From: Pseudomonadota bacterium | GTDB lineage: Bacteria; Pseudomonadota; Alphaproteobacteria; Sphingomonadales; Sphingomonadaceae | Direction: 5' to 3' | Length of the DNA: 34,980 nt | Assembly: GCA_021794525.1 (NCBI GenBank) | Contig: JAJYQP010000020.1 | Span: 1-34,980, forward strand | Notes under the pieces: model-generated | Told to the model about the DNA's origin: nothing | Seen by the model: only the letters and a program-made list of their open reading frames with translations | Databases searched by the model: none | Translations under genes and position numbers: made by a program | In this document: piece by piece, positions 16,240 to 25,171 of the stretch | Numbering within the stretch: the stretch's first letter is position 1 | Layout: the number at the start of each line of letters is the position of its first letter

Positions 16240-18189
16240 TCAGCGGTTGCGGCGGCCTTCGACGAGGGCATCGACCACTGCCGGATCGGCCAGCGTCGAG
16301 GTATCGCCGAGCGCGCCGGTCTCGTTTTCGGCGATCTTCCTCAGGATCCGGCGCATGATCTTGCCGCTGCGGGTCTTGGGCAGGGCGGGAGTGAAGTGGA
16401 GGTGATCGGGCGTGGCGATCGGCCCGATTTCGCGGCGGACCCATTGGCGCAGTTCGTCCTCCAGCGCCGCGTCCGGCTCCTCGCCCGCCTTCAGCGTGAC
16501 ATAGCAGTAGATGCCCTGTCCTTTGATGGCGTGCGGAAAGCCGACCACCGCAGCTTCGGCGACCTTCGGGTGTAGCACCAGGGCACTCTCGACCTCGGCG
16601 GTGCCCATGCGGTGCCCGGAGACGTTGATGACGTCATCCACCCGGCCGGTTATCCAGTAGTATCCATCGGCATCGCGCCGACAGCCGTCGCCGGTGAAAT
16701 ACTTGCCGCGATAGGTGCTGAAATAGGTCTGCACGAAGCGGTCGTGGTCGCCATAGACCGTACGCGCCTGGCCGGGCCAGCTGCGCGTGATGCACAGGTT
16801 ACCCTCGGTCGCCTCTTCCAGAACCTTGCCCTCGCCGTCGACAAGCTCGGGGACCACGCCGAAGAAGGGCTTGCCCGCGCTGCCCGGCTTCATGTCGTGC
16901 GCGCCGGGGAGGGTGGTGATCATCACCCCGCCGGTCTCGGTCTGCCACCAGGTGTCCACGACCGGCAGCCTGCCGTCGCCCACCGTGTCTGCATACCAGC
17001 GCCACGCCTCGGGGTTGATTGGCTCGCCCACGGTGCCGAGCAGGCGGAGCGAGGAAAGGTCGTGCCTGCGCACATGACCCTCGCCCTCGCGCATCAGCGC
17101 GCGGATCGCGGTGGGGGCGGTGTAGAAGATGTTGACCTTGTGCTTGGCGATCGTCGCCCAGAAGCGGTCGTGATCGGGGTAGTTGGGCACCCCTTCGAAC
17201 ATCAGCACCGTCGCGCCATTGAGCAGGGGGCCGTAGACGATATAGCTGTGCCCGGTGACCCAGCCGATATCGGCGGTGCACCAGAACACCTCGCCGCGGC
17301 GGTAGTCGAACACGTAGCGGAAGGTCGTCTCGGTCCAGACGCCATAGCCGCCGGTGGTATGGAGCACGCCTTTGGGCTTGCCCGTGGAGCCGGAGGTGTA
17401 GAGGATGAACAGCGGGTCCTCGGCACCCATCGGCGCGCACGGAACGTCCGTCGGAACATCGGCGGAGAGGTCGTGATACCAGTGGTCGCGGCCCGCGGTC
17501 ATGGCGACCTTGCCGCCGGTATGCCGGAGCACCAGCACCGCCTTGACCGGCGCCTTTTCGAGCGCGGCATCGACATTGGCCTTGAGCGGGATCACCTTGC
17601 CGCCGCGCAAGCCTTCGTCCGCGGTGACGACCCAGTCGCTCGCGCAATCCTCGATCCGGCCCGCGATAGCCTCGGGCGAGAAGCCACCGAAGATCACCGA
17701 ATGCACCGCGCCGATCCGCGCGCAGGCAAGCATCGCCATCGCGCCCTCGGGGATCATCGGCATGTAGATCGTGACCCGGTCGCCTTTCCGGACGCCCATC
17801 TTCAGGAGCGTGCCGGCAAACCGGACCACCTCGCGCTGCAGTTCGGCATAGGTGATCCGCCGCACCGCGCCGGAGGGATCGTCGGGCTCGAAGATGATCG
17901 CGACATCGTCCCCGCGACCCGCCGCGAGGTGGCGATCGATCGCGTTGTGGCACAGGTTGAGCGCGCCGTCCTCGAACCATCGGATATCGACCGGATCGAA
18001 GCTCCAGTTTGCGATGGTGGTGGGGGGCGTCACCCACTCCAGCCGTTCCGCCTGCTCCGCCCAGAACCCGTCCGGATCGTCGAGACTGCGCCGATACCCC
18101 GCGACGTATTGTTCGGCGGTGTTCAGAGTGTTCTCGCGCGCCGCGGCGGGGCGGCGAACGATATCGGAATCATGCGGATGCTCGGCCAT
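16240..18189 (-). CDS. acs: Acetyl-CoA synthetase (AMP-forming)
   Basis: 649 residues, the normal length. The ATG at 18189 has a GGGAG site upstream and starts [11 protein letters not shown]. Adenylate-forming motifs: [20 protein letters not shown] (ATP loop, A3), [36 protein letters not shown] (A7/A8 hinge), and the catalytic and acetylatable Lys in TRSGKIMRR near the C-terminus. [17 protein letters not shown] is typical of Acs. The enzyme converts acetate, CoA and ATP to acetyl-CoA in the cytoplasm. It is transcribed alone, upstream of the carotenoid pair (about 100 bases separate them) on the same strand. The long repeat-containing region before it may be regulatory. Confidence 0.96.
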   Translation of the reverse strand: MAEHPHDSDIVRRPAAARENTLNTAEQYVAGYRRSLDDPDGFWAEQAERLEWVTPPTTIANWSFDPVDIRWFEDGALNLCHNAIDRHLAAGRGDDVAIIFEPDDPSGAVRRITYAELQREVVRFAGTLLKMGVRKGDRVTIYMPMIPEGAMAMLACARIGAVHSVIFGGFSPEAIAGRIEDCASDWVVTADEGLRGGKVIPLKANVDAALEKAPVKAVLVLRHTGGKVAMTAGRDHWYHDLSADVPTDVPCAPMGAEDPLFILYTSGSTGKPKGVLHTTGGYGVWTETTFRYVFDYRRGEVFWCTADIGWVTGHSYIVYGPLLNGATVLMFEGVPNYPDHDRFWATIAKHKVNIFYTAPTAIRALMREGEGHVRRHDLSSLRLLGTVGEPINPEAWRWYADTVGDGRLPVVDTWWQTETGGVMITTLPGAHDMKPGSAGKPFFGVVPELVDGEGKVLEEATEGNLCITRSWPGQARTVYGDHDRFVQTYFSTYRGKYFTGDGCRRDADGYYWITGRVDDVINVSGHRMGTAEVESALVLHPKVAEAAVVGFPHAIKGQGIYCYVTLKAGEEPDAALEDELRQWVRREIGPIATPDHLHFTPALPKTRSGKIMRRILRKIAENETGALGDTSTLADPAVVDALVEGRRNR

Positions 18190-18685
18190 GCGCTCTCCCT
18201 CGTTCGGGAACGGGATAGGGCGATGGGCAGGGGGGTGTCCAGATGCGGGCGACGCGGAAATTCTGGCCCCTCTGCGGCGATGTTCACCCGATGATGCCAT
18301 TTTGCGTCAGTTGCCAGCAAAAAGAACAAAACAAGAAAATAAAGCTTGCGGCCGGCCGGGTGAGATGGCAGTATCGAGCTGGCTCTTTGTCCGTGTCAAT
18401 CGATGTTCCCAGCGCCGTGGCCGTGTCACGGCGCGCGTTCCGTGCTGCGTGTCGATCACTCGCCGACGGATTTTTTCTCGGAATCGGCAATGTGTAACCC
18501 ATAATACAGTACGGGCCTTTGAAATCAGCAACTTGTGCAAAAGTACACGGGTGACAGGGTGTAACCCTGTGTCACCCTTCCGCAGGCATTCCAGACCCCG
18601 ATTTGTTCTTGAGAATCAGAGATTTAGATCGGGTTGTCCAGACAAGCGGGCATTACCCGGTGTCACCCGGGTTGTCACCCTCTAG
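18190..18685. promoter_or_regulatory. Region upstream of acs with repeated TGTNACCC motifs and hairpins
   Basis: About 500 bases without a credible gene between ugd's end and the acs start. Within 18493-18680 the octamer TGTNACCC occurs five times on the plus strand (TGTAACCC at 18493 and 18560; TGTCACCC at 18570, 18661, 18673) and once inverted (GGGTGACA at 18549). An imperfect palindrome spans 18549-18577: GGGTGACAGGG pairs with CCCTGTGTCACCC, leaving a two-base bulge. A second hairpin ACCCGG/CCGGGT with a TGTCAC loop lies at 18655-18672. These could be operator sites for acs, which is usually regulated by carbon source, or the 3' end structure of ugd. No T-run follows, so a simple intrinsic terminator is not shown. 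Confidence 0.5.
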
Positions 18686-20023
18686 TCACTCACCGCGCGG
18701 CGGGGCCTCGGTCTCGGCCCGCCCGACGCTTGTATAGGCGAAGCCTTTTGCCGCCATTTCCTCGGGCCGGTAGATGTTCCTGAGGTCCACGATCACCGGC
18801 GCCCTTGCCAGGACCTTGACCCTATTGAGGTCAAGCGCGCGGAACGCGTCCCACTCGGTGACGATGGCAACGGCATCGGCGCCTTCGATCGCCTCGTAGG
18901 CGTCCTTGCACATCGTCACCTCGGGCATCAGTGGCTTGGCCAGTTCCATGCCCTCGGGGTCGTAGGCGTGAACCTCCACGCCCGCGTCGGTCAGCGTCTG
19001 CGCCACCGCGATGGCGGGGGAATCGCGCATATCGTCGGTATTGGGCTTGAAGGTCAGGCCGAGCAGCGCGACCTTCTTGCCGCGCGCCCGCTCCGCCCCG
19101 CCGAGCGCATCGAGCACTTTGCGCCCCATCGCCCGTTTGCGGCTCTCGTTGACCTTGACCACCGCCTCCACGATCCGGGTCGGGCTGTCATAGTCCTCGG
19201 CCGTCTTGAGCAGGGCGAGCGTATCCTTGGGAAAGCAGCTTCCGCCATAGCCCGGGCCGGCATGCAGGAACTTGGTGCCGATGCGGCCATCCATGCCGAT
19301 CCCGCGGCTGACGTCCTGAACGTTCGCGCCCACCTTTTCGCACAGGTCCGCCATCTCGTTGATGAAGGTGATCTTGGTCGCAAGAAAGGCGTTGGCGGCG
19401 TATTTGATGAGCTCGCTCGAGCGGCGGTTGACGAACAGCATCGGCGCTTCGTTGAGGAACAGCGGGCGATAGACTTCGCGCATCACCTCGCGGCCGAACT
19501 CGTCCTCCGCACCGATCACGATGCGATCGGGGCGCTTGAAATCGCCGATAGCGGCACCTTCGCGCAGGAATTCCGGGTTGGAGACCACCGCGAATTTATG
19601 GGCCGGTTTGCACTCTGCGATGATGCGCTCGACCTCGTCGCCGGTGCCGACGGGCACGGTCGATTTGGTCACGACCACGGCGTCGTTCGAAAGGTTCTCG
19701 CCGATTTCCTTCGCGACCGCATAGACGAAGGAGAGGTCGGCATGGCCGTCGCCGCGGCGGCTGGGGGTGCCGACCGCGATGAACACCGCGTCGGCGCCCT
19801 CGATCCCCTCGGCTAGCGAGGTGGTGAAGGTAAGCCGGCCGGCCCTGACGTTGCCCTCTACCAGTTCGGCGAGACCCGGCTCGTAGATCGGCATGATCCC
19901 GCCGTGGAGACGGTCGATCTTGGACTGGTCCTTGTCGATGCAAACCACGTCATGGCCGAAATCGGCGAAGCACGCGCCCGACACCAGGCCGACATAGCCC
20001 GAACCCACCATCGCGATTTTCAT
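18686..20023 (-). CDS. ugd: UDP-glucose 6-dehydrogenase
   Basis: 445 residues. N-terminal NAD-binding fold MKIAMVGSGYVGLVSGACFA, the TKSTVPVGTGDEVE and NPEFLREGAAIGDF segments, and catalytic Cys263 in GPGYGGSCFPKDTLAL. The C-terminal UDP-binding domain has LLGLTFKPNTDDMRDSPA. It oxidises UDP-glucose to UDP-glucuronate for exopolysaccharide or lipid glycosylation. It starts three bases after the stop of the metallophosphatase gene, so the two form an operon. Confidence 0.96.
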   Translation of the reverse strand: MKIAMVGSGYVGLVSGACFADFGHDVVCIDKDQSKIDRLHGGIMPIYEPGLAELVEGNVRAGRLTFTTSLAEGIEGADAVFIAVGTPSRRGDGHADLSFVYAVAKEIGENLSNDAVVVTKSTVPVGTGDEVERIIAECKPAHKFAVVSNPEFLREGAAIGDFKRPDRIVIGAEDEFGREVMREVYRPLFLNEAPMLFVNRRSSELIKYAANAFLATKITFINEMADLCEKVGANVQDVSRGIGMDGRIGTKFLHAGPGYGGSCFPKDTLALLKTAEDYDSPTRIVEAVVKVNESRKRAMGRKVLDALGGAERARGKKVALLGLTFKPNTDDMRDSPAIAVAQTLTDAGVEVHAYDPEGMELAKPLMPEVTMCKDAYEAIEGADAVAIVTEWDAFRALDLNRVKVLARAPVIVDLRNIYRPEEMAAKGFAYTSVGRAETEAPPRGE

Positions 20024-20026
20024 GCT

Positions 20027-20827
20027 CTATTTCCCGCTGTGCTCGACAGCGATCGTACCGCCGCGTTCGATCGCCTGAATGATGCGCCGTCCGGTGCCCT
20101 CAAGCACCAGCGCCGTCAACCGCCCGCTGCGAAAGGCGCCGGTGTCGATGCCGATGCGGTGACCCGTATCCTCGACCTCGTCGAAGATCGTGTGGCCATG
20201 CACCACGACGTGGCTGAAGGCGCCGTCGTGCTGGAGGAAGCGGTTGCGGATCCACAGGAGGTCGCTACGGCGCTGCTCCTCCAGCGAACGGGCCGGATCG
20301 ATCCCGGCGTGGACTAACAGGTAGTCGCCCGCTGCAATGTAGTCCTCGGCTGAGAGCAGGTAGGCGCGATCCTCGTTCGGCACGATACGGGCCATCTCTT
20401 CCTGCAATTCCGTGAGGTCGAGCGCATTATAGCGTTCGCGGTCGAGACCATAGCTCAACACCGTCTCGCGTCCGCCGTGTCGCAGGAAATGGCGCAGCAT
20501 TTCCGCATCGGTAAAGCTTTCGAGGAACATTTCCTCATGATTGGCGGCAAGCAGCCGGACCTTTCGCCGCGCGGACCAGTGGCGTGCGGCGCTGATGACG
20601 CCCGCACTTTCCGGCCCGCGATCGACGAGATCGCCCAGCAGGACCACGGTGGTTTCGGCAGGGCGCGCCGCTGCATCGTCTTCGTCAATCGCCTGCACTA
20701 GCGCTGTGAACAGGTCGCACCGTCCGTGCACGTCGCCCACAACATACCAGCGCGTCCCCTCGGGCACCGCGGCGGTGGGGATTTCGGGTTCGGCCGAACC
20801 GAACAGGCGGGCGAGAGAGCGGATCAT
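20027..20827 (-). CDS. Calcineurin-like serine/threonine metallophosphatase
   Basis: 266 residues from the ATG at 20827 (MIRSLARLFGS, the usual start of these proteins). A longer frame from 20902 exists but has no better ribosome site. PPP-type metal-binding motifs are in order and intact: VVGDVHGRCD, LLGDLVDRGPES, ANHEEMFLE, LVHAGIDP and VVHGHTI. It belongs to the bacterial PrpA/ApaH-like phosphatases that remove phosphate from protein Ser/Thr or small phosphates with two metal ions. It directly precedes ugd, suggesting a link to cell-envelope polysaccharide control; this is contextual. Confidence 0.88.
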   Translation of the reverse strand: MIRSLARLFGSAEPEIPTAAVPEGTRWYVVGDVHGRCDLFTALVQAIDEDDAAARPAETTVVLLGDLVDRGPESAGVISAARHWSARRKVRLLAANHEEMFLESFTDAEMLRHFLRHGGRETVLSYGLDRERYNALDLTELQEEMARIVPNEDRAYLLSAEDYIAAGDYLLVHAGIDPARSLEEQRRSDLLWIRNRFLQHDGAFSHVVVHGHTIFDEVEDTGHRIGIDTGAFRSGRLTALVLEGTGRRIIQAIERGGTIAVEHSGK

Positions 20828-21102
20828 CGGCGGGCTTGCTTGCAATTCGTGAAACCGCACAAGGGTTTCGGCGCGGGCAGATAGGGCAGCGCGCCTTGGC
20901 ATTCAATCCATGAAGCGGCACTGAACGCCTTCGCAGTTGCACAATAGCAACGCTGCACCTGCGAAATCGCCTCGATTGCGATTTTTTCTTGCGAAAAGCC
21001 GCCGATGGCTGAAACATCGCTCCGCTTCTGTGCGAGGATTCAACAAACGGACCCGGCAAGGCACGCAGGTGGGACGACAGCGACAACCATCAGGAGCTTG
21101 TC
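20828..21102. promoter_or_regulatory. Divergent intergenic region between metallophosphatase and TorF porin
   Basis: Holds the promoters of both divergent genes and a terminator-like hairpin (separate entry). No clear promoter hexamers can be named. AGGAG lies seven bases before the porin ATG. Confidence 0.5.
20964..20987 (+). terminator. Terminator-like hairpin upstream of the porin gene
   Basis: AAATCGC (20964-20970) and GCGATTT (20978-20984) pair around a seven-base loop and run into a stretch of six T. It has the shape of an intrinsic terminator on the plus strand, yet no plus-strand gene ends before it. It may end a short RNA or act as a leader attenuator. Confidence 0.45.
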
Positions 21103-21903
21103 ATGCCGACGTCCTTTCGTGGCCCCAAGGCCGCTTTCCCAGTTTCCCTGCTCGCGGCGGCGAGCGCCCTTTCCCTTTCGCCGGCCCATGCGCAGGATGG
21201 TGACGCTGACGCATCATCCTCGTCAGTGACCGTGACCGGGAATGTCGCGCTCGTGACCGATTATCGCTTCCGCGGCGTGTCGCTTTCGGGCGGGGATCCC
21301 GCCATCCAGGGCGGCATCACCGCGACCCACGACAGCGGCTTCTACGTCGGCACCTGGGCGTCCTCGATCGACGATGGCGGCAGCGATTTCTACGGCGACA
21401 TGGAACTCGACCTGTTCGGCGGCTGGAGCGGCAGCGTGGCCGAAGGTGTCGGCGTCGATGTTGGCCTGCTGTATTACGCCTATCCGACCAATGCGTCGGG
21501 CAATAATGCCGCGTTCTTCGAGCCCTATGCCAACCTTACCGGCACCATCGGCCCCGTTTCGGCCAAGGTCGGCGTCAACTATGCGTGGAGCCAGGATGCG
21601 CTGTTGAACGAAGACAACATCTACCTGCACACCGAACTCAGCGTCGGCATCCCGAACACGCCGATCACGCTCAATGGCCACCTCGGCTACAACAGCGGCG
21701 CGCTCTCGGCGGATTACGTGACCGGGGGGAGCACCGACAAGACGAGCTGGGACTGGTCGGTCGGCGCCAGCGCCACGGTGCTCGGCAATGTCTCGCTGGG
21801 GGTGAGCTACATCGGCGTCGAGGCACCGGCCCTCAAGGCCGCGGGGCTCGACGACGGTTTCACCGACGACACCGTCGTCGGGTCGATCACCGTCTCGTTC
21901 TAG
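21103..21903 (+). CDS. TorF-family putative outer-membrane porin
   Basis: 266 residues. AGGAG lies seven bases before the ATG. The signal peptide ends SPAHA-Q (about 29/30). A Ser-rich linker is followed by the family hallmark VALVTDYRFRGVSLSGGDPA, then alternating beta strands (GFYVGTWASSID, YGDMELDLFGGWSG, VDVGLLYYAYP) and a terminal Phe (VGSITVSF) as used for BAM insertion. This is the TIGR02001/TorF group common in sphingomonads. The solute is unknown. It is monocistronic, with a strong hairpin 27 bases after the stop. Confidence 0.92.
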   Translation: MPTSFRGPKAAFPVSLLAAASALSLSPAHAQDGDADASSSSVTVTGNVALVTDYRFRGVSLSGGDPAIQGGITATHDSGFYVGTWASSIDDGGSDFYGDMELDLFGGWSGSVAEGVGVDVGLLYYAYPTNASGNNAAFFEPYANLTGTIGPVSAKVGVNYAWSQDALLNEDNIYLHTELSVGIPNTPITLNGHLGYNSGALSADYVTGGSTDKTSWDWSVGASATVLGNVSLGVSYIGVEAPALKAAGLDDGFTDDTVVGSITVSF

Positions 21904-21929
21904 AATTTTGCCAGGGTCCGGGGGGACTA

Positions 21930-21963
21930 CGGGGTCCGGGCCGCAGCGGCACGGGCCCCGTTT
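21930..21963 (+). terminator. Intrinsic terminator of the TorF porin gene
   Basis: CGGGGTCCG (21930-21938) pairs with CGGGCCCCG (21952-21960), including one G-T pair, and is followed by TTT. It lies shortly after the porin stop codon at 21903. Confidence 0.65.
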
Positions 21964-22001
21964 GCGCTTGCATCGCTGCGCGCCGCGCCTAGTCAGGCCG
22001 C

Positions 22002-22439
22002 ATGACCCGCTATCTCCACACCATGATCCGTGTCGCCGATCCTGATGCGACGATCGCCTTCTTCGCGCTGATCGGTCTCAAGGAGGTGCGTCGTTTCGAC
22101 AACGAACAGGGGCGCTTCACGCTGATCTTCCTCGCGCCGCCGGGGCAGGAGGGGGTCGCCGAGGTCGAGCTTACCTACAACTGGCCTCCGGCGGACGGCA
22201 GCGCGCCGGAGAGCTATACCGGCGGGCGCAACTTCGGCCACCTCGCTTACCGCGTGGACGACATCTACGAAACCTGCGCCCGGCTTCAGGCCGCGGGCCA
22301 CACCATCCACCGGCCGCCGCGGGACGGGCACATGGCTTTCGTCAAATCGCCCGACGGCATTTCCGTCGAGCTGCTGCAGGAAGGCCACCTTCCTCCGCAG
22401 GAGCCCTGGGCCAGTATGCCCAATACGGGGAGCTGGTGA
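22002..22439 (+). CDS. gloA: Glyoxalase I (lactoylglutathione lyase)
   Basis: 145 residues. Vicinal-oxygen-chelate fold with the four metal ligands in place: His6 (YLHTMIRVAD), Glu56 (EVELTYNW), His80 (FGHLAYRVDD) and Glu123 (GISVELLQ). It converts the methylglyoxal-glutathione hemithioacetal to S-lactoylglutathione in the cytoplasm. Its stop codon directly abuts the convergent nhaA stop. Confidence 0.95.
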   Translation: MTRYLHTMIRVADPDATIAFFALIGLKEVRRFDNEQGRFTLIFLAPPGQEGVAEVELTYNWPPADGSAPESYTGGRNFGHLAYRVDDIYETCARLQAAGHTIHRPPRDGHMAFVKSPDGISVELLQEGHLPPQEPWASMPNTGSW

Positions 22440-23672
22440 TCAGTCCTCGTCGAGGGTTTCGCCGCGCGGGTTCTGCGCGGTCAGGCTCAGGATGAGATAA
22501 CCCGCCACCGCCGAGATCAGCGACCCGCCGAGGATGCCGATCTTGGCCTCGTCGCGGAGCAGGACGGCGGTCTCCCTCGCACCCGGGAAAGCGAGCTCGC
22601 CGATGAAGAGCGACATGGTGAAGCCGATTCCGCACAGCAGGCTGACCCCCCAGACCTGTGGCCAGCTCGCATGGATCGGTCGCTTGGCGAGGCCCACCAA
22701 CTGTGCCGCGTAGACGGTCGCGAATATCCCGACCTGCTTGCCGATCACCAGGCCCGCTGCCACCGCCACGGGCAGCGGCGCAAGGATCTGCTCCATGCCG
22801 AGGCCAGTCAGTGCCACGCCCGCGTTCGCAAAGCCGAACACTGGCACGACAAGATAGGCGTTCCACGGCGCGAGAGTGTGCTCGAACCGCTCGAGCATGG
22901 TGTCGTTGTCGACGCCGCGCATCGGGATGGTAAGCGCCGCTAGCACGCCCGCGATGGTCGCGTGGATGCCGGAGTGGAGCACGCAGTACCACAGCACCAA
23001 CGCCAGCAGCAGGTAGGGCAATGGGCGCGAGACGCCCGCGCGGTTCATCAGCGCCATAACGGCGAGGACCGCGGCAGCGGCGCCCAGCCAGGCGAGCTTG
23101 AGCCCCGCGGTGTAGAACACCGCGATGATCAGCACGGCGCCGATATCGTCGACGATGGCCACGGTCAGCAGGAACAGGCGCAGCGAGGCCGGCACGCGCT
23201 TGCCAAGTAGGCCGACCACGCCCACCGCGAAGGCGATGTCGGTCGCCGCCGGGATCGCCCAGCCGCGCGCGAGTCCGGGCTCGCCCCCGGCGATCGCCAT
23301 GTAGACGAGCGCCGGCACCGCCATCCCTCCGATCGCGGCCATTATGGGCAGGCGCCGCTGCTCGGCGGTGGAGAGCTGGCCCTCCAGCACCTCGCGCTTC
23401 ACCTCCAGACCCACGACGAAGAAGAAGATCGCCATCAGCCCGTCGTTGACCCACAGCTGGAGCGTGTCGAGCTTGGGGATCGGGGTCCGGGCGAGCGTGT
23501 CATGGAACAGCGCGTGATAGGCCTCCGCAAATACCGTATTGGCGGCGGCAATGGCAGCGGCGGCCACTAGGATAAGCAAGATGCCCGCCTTGGCGTCGCT
23601 CACGAACAAAGCTCTGACAGGTGCGGTCAGCACGTCGAGCAGGGTCGGGCCGGGGGGTGCTGTATCATTCAT
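22440..23672 (-). CDS. nhaA: Na+/H+ antiporter NhaA
   Basis: 410 residues from the ATG at 23672 (MNDTAPPGPTLLDVL); an upstream extension in the same frame to 23735 lacks typical sequence. About 11-12 membrane helices. The transport-site motif is intact: ATDIAFAVGVVGLLGKRVP and AIVDDIGAVLIIAVFY, the adjacent Asp pair corresponding to D163/D164 of the E. coli protein. Also HSGIHATIAGVL and LCGIGFTMSLFIG. It exports sodium at alkaline pH, as expected in a marine or brackish organism. It is convergent with gloA. Confidence 0.95.
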   Translation of the reverse strand: MNDTAPPGPTLLDVLTAPVRALFVSDAKAGILLILVAAAAIAAANTVFAEAYHALFHDTLARTPIPKLDTLQLWVNDGLMAIFFFVVGLEVKREVLEGQLSTAEQRRLPIMAAIGGMAVPALVYMAIAGGEPGLARGWAIPAATDIAFAVGVVGLLGKRVPASLRLFLLTVAIVDDIGAVLIIAVFYTAGLKLAWLGAAAAVLAVMALMNRAGVSRPLPYLLLALVLWYCVLHSGIHATIAGVLAALTIPMRGVDNDTMLERFEHTLAPWNAYLVVPVFGFANAGVALTGLGMEQILAPLPVAVAAGLVIGKQVGIFATVYAAQLVGLAKRPIHASWPQVWGVSLLCGIGFTMSLFIGELAFPGARETAVLLRDEAKIGILGGSLISAVAGYLILSLTAQNPRGETLDED

Positions 23673-23759
23673 GGACAACCGCCTAGTGCAGCGCCAACTC
23701 CGATTGCAAGGGCGGGAGTTTTTGATAGTGGTCACCCGAGCTTTTGGGGGGTCAAGGCT

Positions 23760-25171
23760 TTGGGGTCGTCAGTTCTGGATGCGAGCATCGCGCTCGCCAC
23801 GGTGCAGCACGAGCTTTTGCTGTTCGCTGCTACATTCTTTCTGGTCGGAGCGCTGGACGAGGTAGCTGTCGACATCGCCTATCTTTGGCTGCGCATCCGT
23901 GGGCACGCCAAACCCACCACGTCACCCCTCGCGAGATACAGGGTGTACAGCTCTCGGGGCGCATCGCTGTGCTCATTCCGACATGGCACGAGCAGTCTGT
24001 CATCGCCGACACGGTTCGGCACATGCTGAAGGCCTGGCCACACCCGGCGATGCGGCTCTACGTGGGTTGCTACGCAAACGACCCTGAAACGCTCGTTGCT
24101 GCACGGACGGCCTGTGAAGGGGACGCTCGCGCCAGCGTGGTGGTGCACCGGCACCACGGACCGACCTGCAAGGCCGATTGCCTGAACCACCTGTATCGAG
24201 CGGTTGTTGCTGACGAGAATGAAGCGGGTGAGCGATACCGTATCGTCATATTGCATGATGCGGAGGACATGGTGGATCCCGCAGCGCTTGTACTGCTGGA
24301 TAAAGCGATGGTCAGCGCCGATTTCGTGCAGCTGCCGGTGGTACCGTTGCCACAAAGACGATCACCATTGATTGCGGGCCATTATTGCGATGAATTCGCC
24401 GAATCCCATGCAAAATCGATGGTTGTGCGAAGCGCGCTGGGGCATGGCATTCCCGGTGCCGGGGTAGGTACCGCCATCGGCAGAGATTACCTGGACAAAC
24501 TGGACGAGCTGCGCCGTGGCCACGGCCCCTTTGTCACGGGATCGCTCACGGAAGATTATTTGCTCGGGCTGCAGCTGGCGCGCTTGGGCGCCCGCGGCAT
24601 TTTTGTGCGCGCCAGAACCGCTGACGGCGAGCTTATAGCGACGCGAGCATATTTTCCGATAACGATGCGGGCGGCAATTCGCCAGAAGTCGAGGTGGATT
24701 CACGGTATTGCTTTCCAGGGATGGGACCGGCTCGGTTGGCGGGGATCTCCCGTCGCCGTCTGGATGCAATTGCGCGACCGACGGGGGCCGATGGCGGCCC
24801 TGCTGCTGGCGTTGGGCTACTTGCTTGTTGCGCTCTACGGTTTTCAGCTGGTGCTGGGATGGTTCGGATTGCTCTATATCCCGCCATTGTCGGACGAGCT
24901 GTCGCTGCTCCTGGCTGCGAACGTGATCGCCCTGGGTTGGCGCCTTGCTGCCCGAGCGCTATTCACGGCGCGGGAACACGGAATTGCCCAAGGGTTGCTG
25001 GCAATCCCGCGCGTAGTCGTCTCGAATACCATCGCCATCGTCGCGGCCAGACGGGCAGCCTTCAGCTACGCGCGCTCGGTGTTCGGGCGCGAGGCCGCAT
25101 GGGAAAAAACGGATCACGCCGGCCATCCCGCCACAAGCGCGGACAGGTCGTGGAGCAAAGCCGGATGGTAA
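23760..25171 (+). CDS. NfrB-like family 2 glycosyltransferase, frameshifted near its start
   Basis: The N-terminus (TTG at 23760, GGGGGG eight bases upstream) reads VQHELLLFAATFFLVGALDE, AVDIAYLWLRIRGH, as in NfrB-type proteins. The frame then breaks at the CCCC run at 23925-23928. The rest continues in another frame: GRIAVLIPTWHEQSVIADTV, LYVGCYANDPETL, TCKADCLNHLYRAV, LHDAEDMVDPAALVL, HYCDEFAESHAKSMVVR, LTEDYLLGLQLA and RQKSRWIHGIAFQGWDRLGW (the QxxRW motif). One extra C in the run would join the frames as TTSPPREIQG. Either the assembly lost a base or the gene is recently mutated. Membrane helices follow the GT domain. The C-terminal secretion-type domain of long NfrB proteins is absent. 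Intact length would be about 470 residues. The next gene overlaps its end. Confidence 0.8.

Noticed and set aside
18243-18497. Small plus-strand open frame upstream of acs
   Set aside because: No ribosome site, no recognisable composition or motif; more likely non-coding regulatory DNA.
24694-25164. Upstream extension of the NfrA-like gene to 24694
   Set aside because: This part overlaps the glycosyltransferase in another frame and reads as Arg/Pro/Gly-rich noise; the start with a GGAG site at 25165 gives a proper N-terminal hydrophobic segment.
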